64,000 nucleotides of DNA from Nitrospirota bacterium (GTDB lineage Bacteria > Nitrospirota > Nitrospiria > Nitrospirales > Nitrospiraceae): the NCBI GenBank assembly GCA_040755395.1, contig JBFMAX010000001.1:186001-250000 (forward strand), in the 5' to 3' direction. Position 1 is the stretch's first letter; every line of letters begins with the position of its first letter. The notes beneath the pieces are model-generated. The model saw only the letters and a program-made list of their open reading frames with translations, did not search any database and had not been told where the DNA came from. A program made the position numbers and the translations under genes. Below are positions 1-8,745 of this stretch, piece after piece.

Positions 1-767
1 CTGCAAAGGCCTGGCGGGCAGGCCTGAACGTCGTGCGGTTGAACCAGCGTAACTGCGGAGGAACCGAGGCCCTGACTCCGACGTTGTACAACAGCGGGCT
101 CAGTGCGGATTACAAGGCCGTGGTCGAGGAACTGGCGAATGTCGACGGGCTGTCGGACATCTGGCTGGTCGGGTATTCCATGGGCGGCAATCTTGTTTTG
201 AAGACGGCAGGCGAGGCGGGAGCCGATTTGCCCGCGCTGCGAGGCGTGTTGGCCGTTTGCCCCAATATCGATCCGGCGGCCTGCGTCAACGCGCTGGAAC
301 AGCCACGCAATCGTCTGTACCATTCCTACTTTCTGAAACGCCTGAAGGCCAGAATGCGACGCAAGGCGGCGCTGTTTCCCGGCAAGTTCGACCTGTCGGA
401 CTTGCGGGCCATCGGCACGATGCGGGAATTTGACGACCGGTACACGGCGCCGGACGGCGGCTATCGCGATGCTGCCGACTATTACGAGCGCGCCGGCGCA
501 CGGCATGTGCTTGCTCAGGTCCGCGTGCCGACCGTTATCATGACCGCTCAAGACGACCCCTTTATCCCCTACATCACGTTCCAGACGTCCTCCCTGCGCA
601 ACAATCCCCGCATCAGGCTGATCGCGCCCGTGCACGGAGGGCACTGCGGTTTTTTCCAACGCCTCAAACCGTGTGAGGACCGCTATTGGGTAGAAAACCG
701 ACTCGTGGAGGTCATGGCGAAGGACCTCCGGCAATCTGAAGCGGCTGGGCGTTGCTCCCGCCGATGA
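1..767 (+). CDS. YheT-like alpha/beta hydrolase, 5' end outside window
   Basis: The reading frame is open from base 3 through the left edge, so the gene starts upstream and only the last ~255 residues are here. The fold is that of an alpha/beta hydrolase: a nucleophile elbow GYSMGGN, an acid in the strand TAQDDPF, and a histidine in the loop HGGHCGF. The segment NQRNCGGTE before the elbow and this spacing are typical of the YheT/ABHD1-3 family, whose members are esterases or lipases of unsettled substrate. No signal peptide can be judged because the start is missing. The gene is followed by a convergent histidine kinase gene 68 bases on. Confidence 0.8.
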   Translation, partial: AKAWRAGLNVVRLNQRNCGGTEALTPTLYNSGLSADYKAVVEELANVDGLSDIWLVGYSMGGNLVLKTAGEAGADLPALRGVLAVCPNIDPAACVNALEQPRNRLYHSYFLKRLKARMRRKAALFPGKFDLSDLRAIGTMREFDDRYTAPDGGYRDAADYYERAGARHVLAQVRVPTVIMTAQDDPFIPYITFQTSSLRNNPRIRLIAPVHGGHCGFFQRLKPCEDRYWVENRLVEVMAKDLRQSEAAGRCSRR

Positions 768-835
768 AGCCGTGGCACGGAGTACGCGGGATTCACTGGA
801 AGGCCGGTTCGATCCGATGCGATGCTCGCGGCAGG

Positions 836-2410
836 TCAGTTAGAAAGCATCTCTTGGACCTTGTCCGCCAGCGTCCGGGGCATGATGGGCTTGGGCAGGA
901 AGACGCATTGCTCCCCGACCCCGTTGGCCGAGATCGTGTCGCCTGTGTACCCGGAAATGAAGAGCACTTTGAGATCGGGAATGAACGCCGCAAGGTGTTG
1001 CGCCAAGGCCGGCCCGTTCATCCGCGGCATGATGACGTCGGCGATCACCAACTGGCATGCGCCGGCGTGCGTTTGCATAAGTTTAAGCGCTTCGACGCCG
1101 TCGGACGCCTCGAGGACGTGGTAGCCCTGAGTTCTGAGGATCGTCGCGATAAACGACCGGACTCCGTTCTCGTCTTCGACCACGAGCACGGTTTTGTAAT
1201 GCTCCGCCAGGCGTTCCGGAACAGTGAATGCCTGCGCGTCTTGGATTTTGGTCTCTATCCGGGGCAGGAGCACTTTGAAAGTTGACCCCCGTCCCGCTTC
1301 GCTGGCGACCTCAATATAGCCGCCGCTTTGCTTGACGATTCCATAGACCGTCGCGAGACCGAGCCCGGTTCCTTTGCCGACTTCCTTCGTGCTGAAGAAC
1401 GGCTCGAACAGCCGGGCTCGCGTTTCAGCGTCCATGCCGCAACCGGTATCCCGCACAGACAGGGCGACATAGCGGCCCGGCTTGGCTCCCGGATGCCGGC
1501 GGAGATAATCGTCGCTCAAGTGGACATTAGAAGTCTCGATCGTCACGACTCCTCCTTGCGGCATGGCATCGCGCGCATTGATGACCAGATTGAGGATGAC
1601 TTGTTCCAACTGCACCGGGTCGGCCAGCACCTCTCCTGCCTCCGGATTCAGCAAGGTCACAATCTTGATTTGCTCGCCGATGAGGCAGCGCAGAATCTCT
1701 TCCATGTCCCGGATCAACGCATTGAGCTCCAGGGGCTTTTGATCCAGAACCTGGTGGCGACTGAAGGCCAGCAACTTCTTGGTCAGGGCCGCGGCGCGCG
1801 AGCCGGCCTGACGGATCATATCCAAATCTTTCCGACAGGGATGATGAGCCAACTCCTCGGCCACAAGCTGGCTGTAGCCGTTGATGATCGTCAGCAGGTT
1901 GTTGAAATCGTGCGCGATGCCGCCGGCCAGCCTGCCGATCGCCTCCATTTTCTGCGCCTGCTGCAGCGCCTTCTCGGTCCGTTTGCGTTCGGTGATATCC
2001 GTGATCGTCTCCACGACATGGACCCGTCCGTCCACCGTCACGGCTTTCGACCATTGGACGAGAAGACATTGATTGTTCGGCAGCAGCACTTCGTTACAGG
2101 TGATTTCTCCGGTCTGCATCGTTTCCGGCATCCGGCAAAAGGCACAGGGCGCCGCGCAGCCGGCGATCTTTTCGTAACAGGGCGCGTCGGAGATGTCGCC
2201 GAATTTCTTCAGGCCGGTCTCGTTCTGAAACTGAACCCGATAGGTAGCCGGATCGACGACGGTGATAATGACCGGCTGGGAATTCAGCAAACTCTTCGGG
2301 TCGTACTGGGGTCGGCGTTTTTCCATCGACATCGTACGCGGTCCTCCAACGTTCGTTTTCAGAACCGTATCTTTACGAGTGGCTGACCCCTTCATACAAC
2401 AGCCAGACAC
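836..2410 (-). CDS. Hybrid histidine kinase (PAS-HisKA-HATPase-receiver)
   Basis: Soluble sensor kinase with its own receiver domain. A PAS domain covers about residues 40-140 and contains a cysteine cluster (CYEKIAGCAAPCAFC) that could bind a metal or sense redox state. The dimerisation helix carries the phosphorylated histidine in GGIAHDFNNLL near residue 165. The ATPase domain has the N box NLVINARDAM, DTGCGM and GKGTGLGL. A C-terminal receiver (from ~400) has its phospho-aspartate in VIADVIMP near residue 457 and the lysine in LPKP. No transmembrane segment is seen. A second possible start lies at 2332 (MSMEKRRP), which would remove a poorly structured 26-residue leader. No DNA-binding partner regulator is adjacent. 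Confidence 0.9.
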   Translation of the reverse strand: MSGCCMKGSATRKDTVLKTNVGGPRTMSMEKRRPQYDPKSLLNSQPVIITVVDPATYRVQFQNETGLKKFGDISDAPCYEKIAGCAAPCAFCRMPETMQTGEITCNEVLLPNNQCLLVQWSKAVTVDGRVHVVETITDITERKRTEKALQQAQKMEAIGRLAGGIAHDFNNLLTIINGYSQLVAEELAHHPCRKDLDMIRQAGSRAAALTKKLLAFSRHQVLDQKPLELNALIRDMEEILRCLIGEQIKIVTLLNPEAGEVLADPVQLEQVILNLVINARDAMPQGGVVTIETSNVHLSDDYLRRHPGAKPGRYVALSVRDTGCGMDAETRARLFEPFFSTKEVGKGTGLGLATVYGIVKQSGGYIEVASEAGRGSTFKVLLPRIETKIQDAQAFTVPERLAEHYKTVLVVEDENGVRSFIATILRTQGYHVLEASDGVEALKLMQTHAGACQLVIADVIMPRMNGPALAQHLAAFIPDLKVLFISGYTGDTISANGVGEQCVFLPKPIMPRTLADKVQEMLSN

Positions 2411-2718
2411 AGAGTCAAGTCTTAACTCGGACGGCCGCCCAGTGAGATTCTTACGTATTTCATCGCCGACGCGTGAGATCGTGGAAGACAGACGATCGGG
2501 AAGGCCTGTGCGGGTGATGGCGAAGGACGGGAGAGCCGCGACGGGCTAGGCACGTGAGGCGTGAGCACGACGGAGTCACAACAATTGCGGATGAGTCAAG
2601 CGATCTGCGGGACCGGCAAGGAAAAGACCGGGGCCCGGCGTGATATCCGATCCTTCGACCGGCGGAAACCGGCCTGCAAGTCGCTCAGCAGGAGGGAGCA
2701 GAGTGAGCGCGCGACGTA
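2411..2718. other. Intergenic, presumed promoter region of the kinase gene
   Basis: About 300 bases separate the kinase start from the stop of the next minus-strand gene. Short overlapping reading frames exist on both strands but lack a ribosome site and resemble nothing. I see no tRNA, array or clear terminator. Confidence 0.4.
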
Positions 2719-3210
2719 TCAGGCCGGCTGTCGTTTCCCTTTCTTCTGGATCTCCAGCGATGCGAGCAGCGGCGCGCTTTTCAGAAACCACGTGACGACC
2801 ACCCAGATCGCCGCGGCGACGATGCCCGCCACAAACAACCAGTTGTAGATTGTTTTGCCGGTTTTTCCCAGGAACGGACCGCAGATCAGCAGCAGAACCC
2901 CGTATCCGGCGGTCACGACGATCAACGTCGCCGCCGGCATGATCATCTCCCGGAACGGCGAAAACCACTTCCACTCCTCCGGGAAATGGATGGCTGCGTG
3001 GCGTCCGAACAGCCAGAACATCAACAGCGCGCCTCCGTAACCCAGGAACTGCGCCACATCGGAGGCCTTGAGCTTGGCGGTTCCGAGCGTCGTCCCTGTG
3101 AACAGCGGAATATTTCCCAGAATCACACCCAGCAGTAACGCAAGGACGATCGCCACACCATACTGCACGACCCAACCCCTGGTTTTCATGCTCGAGATGC
3201 CCTCTGCCAT
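2719..3210 (-). CDS. Small integral membrane protein, four predicted TM helices
   Basis: A 163-residue protein with four hydrophobic stretches (about residues 17-33, 55-70, 88-112, 122-142) and a basic C-terminal tail. The second Met, in MKTRGWVVQYG, is an alternative start. The sequence between helices two and three is rich in aromatic and acidic residues. I do not recognise a family. It lies 22 bases downstream of the small secreted protein gene on the same strand, so the two are probably co-transcribed. Confidence 0.6.
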   Translation of the reverse strand: MAEGISSMKTRGWVVQYGVAIVLALLLGVILGNIPLFTGTTLGTAKLKASDVAQFLGYGGALLMFWLFGRHAAIHFPEEWKWFSPFREMIMPAATLIVVTAGYGVLLLICGPFLGKTGKTIYNWLFVAGIVAAAIWVVVTWFLKSAPLLASLEIQKKGKRQPA

Positions 3211-3232
3211 CGTCTTCCTCCTCCCTCTTGTG

Positions 3233-3493
3233 TTACTTACCGGCTTTGCCGTTGGCTTTTTTCGCCGCCTTGTTCACCGTTTCGGCTCCGGCGCCGGCGG
3301 CCTTGGAAATTTCTCTTCCCGCGTCGTTCTCGATCCGCTGGATGTTCCGCACCAGCTCTGATCCGCTCTGCTTCTTTCCGTCGACATCCGCAGCTCCAGC
3401 CCACTCCGCCGATATCCCGATCACCACGAATAAGACAGCGAACGCGAAGGTGATCGCCCGCCAGGCTGCAGAAAAGGCGACGGATGCATGCAT
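3233..3493 (-). CDS. Small predicted secreted protein
   Basis: The likely start is the ATG at 3493, giving 86 residues that begin with a typical signal peptide (basic MHASVAFSAAWR, a hydrophobic core, then AEWAGA before the cut). A longer frame from 3565 would put this signal internally, so I prefer 3493. The mature part is short, charged and alanine/lysine-rich, with a helical look (EISKAAGAGAETVNKAAKK). No family is recognised. It sits just before the membrane protein gene and may form an envelope pair with it. Confidence 0.45.
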   Translation of the reverse strand: MHASVAFSAAWRAITFAFAVLFVVIGISAEWAGAADVDGKKQSGSELVRNIQRIENDAGREISKAAGAGAETVNKAAKKANGKAGK

Positions 3494-3728
3494 GGCGATC
3501 CTCTCACGGTGTTGAGAGAATCTTAGCACTCGACCTGCGCGAAGCCGACCGATCCGGGAAATCAACAGCTTAGACGACCGACCCGTTCATGGCCTCTGCA
3601 GTGAGACCGGGGCAGCAACGGGGCAAACACCTCGTCCTGCGAGCGTCGGTCGTATCTGATGGAACCGACGCGCGCGGCAGAGAGGAGAGCGGAAGCGGGT
3701 AGGTGAATCGACCGGCGGACCAGCTTGT

Positions 3729-5210
3729 TCACCCGGCGAGGTAGTCCCGCACTTCCTGAACATAGGTCTTGAACGGATCCGGCATCGGGAATGGCGGGCG
3801 GCCGCGAAGCTGGAAAATCGACCAGTTGATGACATAGGCGGGAAAGTACCGTTCGTCTGGCGCGGGGTCATCAGGCTCACGCGGAGGGCCGCAGGCCAGC
3901 AGGTGCCGAACCAGCTCTCCCCGCCCGAAGGCGCGCGTATTTCTCGGCGGACGATCTTGCGCCAGCTCGACCGCCTTGTCTGTCGTCAGTTTCGCCACTC
4001 GTCCCTCCTCCAGGAGCCCCCAGTACAACCCTCTGTCGGGATGGAGGTTATGGTATTCCAGATCCAAACTTTTCATAATCGGATCGTCCCACTCGACCCG
4101 TTCCGCCTCCCGGAACGTCTCCAGTAACCACAGCTTGGAGGCCCAATCCACGCGTCCGACCAGCTTCGTGTACTCGCCGCGCAGATCGGCAAGGGTCTGT
4201 TCCCATTGCTCCAGCACCCAATCGGTCTCGTCGTCCTGCCCCTTGCAGTGCTCCTGGGCCGCTTGCAGAAAACGTTCCTGGATTTCGACAGCGGACATCG
4301 TTTTCCCCGACGTTAACATGACCAGCCATCGGCGATCCTGGTCTTGGGAAATTTCCTGCAGCGCCTCCACCGGTTCCTGGATCTCCAAGCCCTTGGGAGC
4401 GTGACCCTCCTCGATGAGTTGGAGCACCAGACCGGTGGCGCCCATCTTCAAGGCCGTCGCGTACTCGGCCATGTTGGAGTCGCCCACCAACAGATGAATG
4501 CGGCGGAACCGATTCGGATCGGCCAGCGGCTCGTCGCGGGTATTCACGATGGCCCGGTTCTGCTGGACCCACTCGAAGAAATCGTTGACGATGTGGTCCG
4601 CCCGCTGGGAAATCTGAAAGGGCAACGCCGGTCGATTTCGAAGAGACGAGATGGCCGCCCGAGGCACGATCAGCCGATCCCTCTGGAGCCAACCGTCCTG
4701 CGGGCCGGCTGCGCCCACTCGCCCGGCGCCGGTAAAGATCTGGCGCGTGACAAGAAACGCGACCAACGGCGCGAGTCCCCGGCGCGAGAACGGGAACCGC
4801 CGCGAGACAAGATAATTTTCGTGGGAACCGAACGTCGCATCGGTTTCGTGATCGATGTTGTTCTTGATCAACGACACCGTGTCGGCCAGCCCCAGATCCT
4901 GCAGCGCCGTCTGCAAAATCCGATCACCGGCCCGGTCGGACGCGACCAGATCGGTCAACGTGCCACACTCGGGCGAGGCATATTCCAGGTGACCCATGTC
5001 GAGATAGATTCGGCCGGCGTTGGTCAGAAACCCGCCGTTACCGGGCGGTTCATCATGGCCACGGTGATGAAGGTCCAGCACGCCGCGTTGCTGAATGCGG
5101 AAGATGTGATCGCGGATGCGGTGAGCCAGCCAGGAAGGCGAATGACCCGGGCGGTCCTGATGGATGAGCAGGCCGTACTCGGTTTCGAGGCCGAAAATGC
5201 GGGTCAGCAT
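3729..5210 (-). CDS. pafA: Pup/UBact protein ligase PafA
   Basis: Ligase that joins the C-terminal glutamate of the ubiquitin-like modifier to substrate lysines, marking them for the proteasome. It belongs to the glutamine-synthetase-like PafA/Dop family: GLETEYG at the N-terminus supplies metal-binding glutamates, then YLDMGHLEYASPEC (catalytic Asp strand), SLIKNN, GSHENYLVSRR, QISQRADH, NTRDEPLAD and VGDSNMAEYAT follow in family order. It lacks the extra Dop loop present in the paralogue at 7211-8737, and its end (MPDPFKTYVQEVRDYL) matches the PafA C-terminus, which decides PafA over Dop. At 493 residues it is longer than mycobacterial PafA (about 450), with an insert near residues 178-205. 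It is the last gene of the proteasome operon. Confidence 0.9.
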   Translation of the reverse strand: MLTRIFGLETEYGLLIHQDRPGHSPSWLAHRIRDHIFRIQQRGVLDLHHRGHDEPPGNGGFLTNAGRIYLDMGHLEYASPECGTLTDLVASDRAGDRILQTALQDLGLADTVSLIKNNIDHETDATFGSHENYLVSRRFPFSRRGLAPLVAFLVTRQIFTGAGRVGAAGPQDGWLQRDRLIVPRAAISSLRNRPALPFQISQRADHIVNDFFEWVQQNRAIVNTRDEPLADPNRFRRIHLLVGDSNMAEYATALKMGATGLVLQLIEEGHAPKGLEIQEPVEALQEISQDQDRRWLVMLTSGKTMSAVEIQERFLQAAQEHCKGQDDETDWVLEQWEQTLADLRGEYTKLVGRVDWASKLWLLETFREAERVEWDDPIMKSLDLEYHNLHPDRGLYWGLLEEGRVAKLTTDKAVELAQDRPPRNTRAFGRGELVRHLLACGPPREPDDPAPDERYFPAYVINWSIFQLRGRPPFPMPDPFKTYVQEVRDYLAG

Positions 5211-5212
5211 GA

Positions 5213-5312
5213 AAGATCCGTTATTCGTGAACCGTTACCCGTGAAGCGTATGCAAGAGAACGATATTGCGCTTGGCCGTAGATTCACGCATTACGTGTTA
5301 CGTGTCACGTTC
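5213..5312. repeat. Imperfect inverted repeat of short reiterated words (prcA-pafA gap)
   Basis: One arm reads CGTGAACCGTTACCCGTGAA and the opposite arm TTCACGCATTACGTGTTACG, each built from varied repeats of a CGTGAAC/ACGTGTTACG word, and together able to fold into a long imperfect hairpin. The repeat runs into the end of prcA, where it encodes the last residues (NVTRNT) and the stop codon. It fills the space between prcA and pafA. Confidence 0.55.
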
Positions 5313-6130
5313 CTCAGTTCACGCGGCAGCAGGCGTCCGACTTCGTCCGGTTTGAGCGCGCGATACTTGGACGAACCTGGTGCCCCGCGCTCCAGAACGG
5401 CGCACTCGAGCGTTTTTTCCGCCACCGTTTCCCGCAGATGGGCGAGCAGCCGAGCCTTGTCAGGCGCCGATGGCGCGGGCTGAGCGTGATTAGATCGGGA
5501 AGGTTTCTCCTCGCCTTGCCGGTCTTCGGTCCGTTCCAGGATCTGCGCCAACGAACCCACCGCCCAGGCGCAGACCGCGCTCGAGACCGCCTGTTCCAGC
5601 GAGGCGGAGGCCAGATCGCCCTCCTGCTTGAGATACGCTCCCATTTCGGTCTGAATGGCCGGAGTGGCCGCGAGCACCGCGCATCCGGTCGTTTCTTCGA
5701 ACGTGCCGTCATAGTTGATGGCCAGAAACGCATCCCGTCCCGGTCTGAGCCCCAACTCGGCCAGCAAAATTTTCACGATGAACGGGGCTTTGAAAATTTC
5801 TTCGAACGCCTGCTTGATGGTCGGGGCCAGACCGTGTTTCATCAAGCGCGCGCCGGTCACGTCCGACGGTGACCGGTTGAACCCCTCGACATGGGCCATC
5901 TCCAGCAGGCTGAACCGCAGTTTCTCCAGATCGGCCGGATGGCCCATGCCGCCCAGCGCGATGCGGTCGTAGATTTCGTAGAGCTTGGGCGTTCCCCGAC
6001 TGACGGTCAACAGCAGAATACCGTCGGCATAGGACAGGGCCACGACCGGACTGCCCTGTTTGAACTGCTCGTCGAGGTATTGGCGTCGATTGCCGACCGC
6101 TTCGACCCATCGATACGGTTCTTCAAACAT
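5291..6130 (-). CDS. prcA: 20S proteasome alpha subunit
   Basis: Non-catalytic outer-ring subunit of the bacterial 20S proteasome. The fold is seen in FEEPYRWVEAVGNRRQYLDEQF (H0 and the first strand region), GILLLTVSR, KLYEIYDRIALGGMGHPADLEKLR and the alpha-type helices following. I chose the ATG at 6130 because it follows a good ribosome site (GGAAGGTGG) and gives only an 8-base overlap with the end of prcB; a start at 6151 is possible. A linker rich in Ser, Pro and Ala (about residues 200-225) precedes a charged tail. The final residues NVTRNT are encoded by the intergenic repeat, so the native C-terminus may have been altered by it. Confidence 0.88.
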   Translation of the reverse strand: MFEEPYRWVEAVGNRRQYLDEQFKQGSPVVALSYADGILLLTVSRGTPKLYEIYDRIALGGMGHPADLEKLRFSLLEMAHVEGFNRSPSDVTGARLMKHGLAPTIKQAFEEIFKAPFIVKILLAELGLRPGRDAFLAINYDGTFEETTGCAVLAATPAIQTEMGAYLKQEGDLASASLEQAVSSAVCAWAVGSLAQILERTEDRQGEEKPSRSNHAQPAPSAPDKARLLAHLRETVAEKTLECAVLERGAPGSSKYRALKPDEVGRLLPRELRNVTRNT

Positions 6131-6914
6131 GGCGCGCCACCTTCCCGTCAAACAAGGGCTTGAGCCGGCTCTCCGGCACGGTCTGCACGCCGGCTTCCGT
6201 GATCAGCTTCACGACGGGGTAGAGATTCGCCTCGCGGTTCACTCCGCCCGTCGCGGAATCAAACTCCGCCGCGCAGGTGAGCAGCCGCAGCGCCTGGGTC
6301 GTCGCCTCCTCCTCGGACTGCGCGCTCAGCGGCTGGGCGCCCCAGGTATTGAGATAATGGAGAATACCGCGAATCGTGGGAGACCCGGAACCGGAGACGG
6401 CATATTCCACGCCCTCGAACTCCGCGCCGAGAATGTCATAGAAGAAAATCTTGGCCGTCCCTTGCTCGATATCATAGCCGGCGAAGATGGGGGCGACGGC
6501 GCCGGTGCCGGCGAGCGCCGCCGCGACGTTCTCCTTCAGCAGCTTGGACACGGCGCGCAATTTCCCCTCGAAGCTCAATTCCTGCAACTGCGTGCGGCGG
6601 TAGTACTTAAACGAATGCTCCAGAATGCGGGCCATCTCATAGGCCGTCGCCGGCACGCCCGCGATCGCCATCACGCTGTGGCGATCCAGCTCCAGAACCT
6701 TGTCGGTCCGGTCGTACATCACCGTGTTGCCCGCCGTGGCCCGACGGTCTCCGGCGACCAGAACTCCGTTCCGATACTTCATCGCCAGGATCGTCGTCCC
6801 GCACGCGATCTCCGCCGATGGTCCCGTCCCGCCGCCCCCACCACCGGTCCCGGCGGTGCCGAACCGATAGCCCCGCTCTTTTAACAACTGCAGGAAGTCG
6901 CCTTCCATCCCCAT
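6123..6914 (-). CDS. prcB: 20S proteasome beta subunit (threonine protease)
   Basis: Catalytic inner-ring subunit. A propeptide of 39 residues, including a run of glycines, ends in CG before the nucleophile Thr40 (CGTTILAMKY), which becomes the N-terminus after self-cleavage. AGDRRAT and the lysine in TDKVLEL match the other active-site residues; SGSGSPTIRG and GVNREANLYPVV are typical beta-subunit segments. It is preceded by GGAG upstream of ATG 6914 and overlaps prcA by 8 bases, consistent with coupled translation and equal dosage of the two rings. The order pup-prcB-prcA is the same as in actinobacteria. Confidence 0.93.
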   Translation of the reverse strand: MGMEGDFLQLLKERGYRFGTAGTGGGGGGTGPSAEIACGTTILAMKYRNGVLVAGDRRATAGNTVMYDRTDKVLELDRHSVMAIAGVPATAYEMARILEHSFKYYRRTQLQELSFEGKLRAVSKLLKENVAAALAGTGAVAPIFAGYDIEQGTAKIFFYDILGAEFEGVEYAVSGSGSPTIRGILHYLNTWGAQPLSAQSEEEATTQALRLLTCAAEFDSATGGVNREANLYPVVKLITEAGVQTVPESRLKPLFDGKVARHV

Positions 6915-6944
6915 CGTTCAATCTCCGGATTGTCGGCGAAAGGC

Positions 6945-7019
6945 GCGCGGCTAGGGGCTAGGGGCCAGAATTCTGCTTTCCCGCCTCTCGCCCCTTGCCT
7001 CGTGCCTCGCACCTGATTC
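6945..7019. repeat. Imperfect inverted repeat of short reiterated words (pup-prcB gap)
   Basis: The sequence GGCTAGGGGCTAGGGGCC on one side and CGCCCCTTGCCTCGTGCCTC on the other, around CAGAATTCTG, forms an imperfect hairpin built from GGGGCTA-type and GCCTCG-type words. It occupies most of the 105-base space between pup and prcB and could act as an RNA structure separating expression of the two genes. Confidence 0.5.
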
Positions 7020-7214
7020 CTACTGCCCCGTCCGCTGCCGATACCGCTCCGCTTGTTTCGGATCCACTTTGCGCATCCGCTTCAGCAGGTTGTCTTTATC
7101 CGGCGACCCGGTCTCCGGGCGCTTGGGCCCCTCGCCTTCTTCCGACGGGCTGACCGGTCTCGGCATCGGATCGAACGGCCGTTCGCGTCGCTCGAACATC
7201 GTATGGTGGTTCAT
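7020..7214 (-). CDS. ubact: Prokaryotic ubiquitin-like modifier UBact (Pup-like)
   Basis: A 64-residue, charged and apparently disordered protein, MNHHTMFERRERPFDP at the start and DPKQAERYRQRTGQ at the end. The C-terminal Gly-Gln is the hallmark of Pup-type modifiers that must be deamidated (by Dop) before ligation (by PafA). The sequence outside the C-terminus differs from actinobacterial Pup and fits the UBact family described in Nitrospirae and other Gram-negative phyla. The start at 7214 has an upstream AAGGA and overlaps the dop stop as ATGA; a longer start at 7241 would lie wholly inside dop and is less likely. Confidence 0.9.
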   Translation of the reverse strand: MNHHTMFERRERPFDPMPRPVSPSEEGEGPKRPETGSPDKDNLLKRMRKVDPKQAERYRQRTGQ

Positions 7215-8737
7215 GACCTGCGTTCCTTTCGTTGGTTCCACAGCGCCGCGGCATCGGCAAGGGACGCCGCCTTCTGCAAGACCTCGGCAAGACGCTTGAC
7301 CTCTTCCGGCTCAAACAGATCGCTCATGTCGAGCGTCCTGGACGGCACACCTCCGGCGAACTGCACCCGTTCCCATTGGACGGACTTGATCTGATCGGGG
7401 AACCGACGGACGCACAGACCCCTGATGCCGCCCCGCGTATCGGCCGGCCCGGCGCCGATGGCCGCTTCGATCTCCAGCTCGGTCACGAAACGGGCCGTTT
7501 TGCCCTCGGCTTCTAGCCCGAGATACAGACCGCGTTCGGGATCGAGGTTGTGATACTCCAGATCAAGACTGGCCAGCCACGGATCATCCCAATTGAGCCG
7601 CTCTTCCTGGGCGAAGGTTTCCAAGAGCCACAGCTTGGTCACCCAGTCGAGCTTGCCGACCAAGCGTGAACGATCTTCGGACAGCAGCCTGAGCGTCTCG
7701 GCCCATTCCTGCAGCACCCAGTCGGTTTCCACATCCCGGTCGGAGAACGCCTTCTGCGCGGCAAGGCAATACGCCTCCTGAAGCTCCCAGCCGGAAATGG
7801 TCCCGCCCGACTTGCGCCGGACCACGGTTTTGAAATCCGGATCGCGGGAGAAGGCTTTGACCGCCTCGACGGGCCGCTCCAGTTCCAGGACCGGCGCCGC
7901 CCCGCGCTCAATCAACTCCAGCGCGAGCCTCGTCGTTCCGACTTTCAATGCCGTGGCATATTCGCACATGTTGGCATCGCCGAGGATCAGGTGGAGACGA
8001 CGGTACTTCGTCCGGTCCGCGTGGGGTTCATCGCGCGTGTTCAGGATGGGCCGGTTGTGCATCGTGTCCACGCTCAGTTCGGTCTCGATGAAATCCGCGC
8101 GCTGTGAGAGTTGAAAGAGCCCGGGCCGGAATCCCGAATCGGGCGTCTCAACCCCGATCTTCCCCGCCCCGGCGATCAGTTGCCGGCTGACCAGGAACGG
8201 CAGCAACCCGGACGCCAGGTCCGCGAAGGGGATCGTCCTCGGCACCAGGTAGTTGTCGTGACAGCCGTAACTGTGGCCGTGGAAATCGGTATTGTTCTTG
8301 TAAAGCTGCACGTGCGGGCCGCCCAGCGCGCGGTTCCGTCGGATGGCCGCGCGGCGCACGATCCGTTCGCCCGCCCGATCATGGGCGACGAGATCGCGCA
8401 GGGTCCGGCACTCCGGCGTCGAATATTCCGGGTGGGTATGGTCGTTGTAGAACCGCGCGCCGTTCGGGAGGACCAGGTCGCTCTTCATGTCGTGGAACGA
8501 GAAGGGCCGATGCGCGTCCCGCTCGGCGAATTCGTCCTCTTCTTTGTCCTGCTGCAACCTGGCCACGCGAAACCCCCGCGCATCCTCGTGGGGGTCTTCA
8601 CCGCTGTAGTCCCAGGTTCTCTCGAAGGAGCCGGTGAGATACGCGCGGACCAATTCCATCGACTCGACCACCGGATCCACGGTCTCCAAGTCCCCGCGCG
8701 TGATGCCGTACTCGGTCTCGATGCCGAACAGGCTCAT
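7211..8737 (-). CDS. dop: Deamidase/depupylase Dop
   Basis: Converts the C-terminal Gln of the modifier to Glu and can also remove the modifier from substrates. It is a PafA paralogue: FGIETEYGI, PNGARFYNDHTHPEYSTPEC (catalytic Asp region), QLYKNNTDFHGHSYGCHDNY, SQRADFIE, NTRDEPHAD and LGDANMCEYATALK appear in order. The identity as Dop rests on the WDYSGEDPHEDARGF segment (~residues 42-56, the region before the Dop loop of actinobacterial Dop), which the other paralogue lacks, and on its overlap with the pup gene. I prefer ATG 8737 because family members begin close to FGIETEYG; a GTG at 8752 is an alternative. Around 508 residues, the usual length. Confidence 0.88.
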   Translation of the reverse strand: MSLFGIETEYGITRGDLETVDPVVESMELVRAYLTGSFERTWDYSGEDPHEDARGFRVARLQQDKEEDEFAERDAHRPFSFHDMKSDLVLPNGARFYNDHTHPEYSTPECRTLRDLVAHDRAGERIVRRAAIRRNRALGGPHVQLYKNNTDFHGHSYGCHDNYLVPRTIPFADLASGLLPFLVSRQLIAGAGKIGVETPDSGFRPGLFQLSQRADFIETELSVDTMHNRPILNTRDEPHADRTKYRRLHLILGDANMCEYATALKVGTTRLALELIERGAAPVLELERPVEAVKAFSRDPDFKTVVRRKSGGTISGWELQEAYCLAAQKAFSDRDVETDWVLQEWAETLRLLSEDRSRLVGKLDWVTKLWLLETFAQEERLNWDDPWLASLDLEYHNLDPERGLYLGLEAEGKTARFVTELEIEAAIGAGPADTRGGIRGLCVRRFPDQIKSVQWERVQFAGGVPSRTLDMSDLFEPEEVKRLAEVLQKAASLADAAALWNQRKERRS

Positions 8738-8745
8738 GGGTCGTT

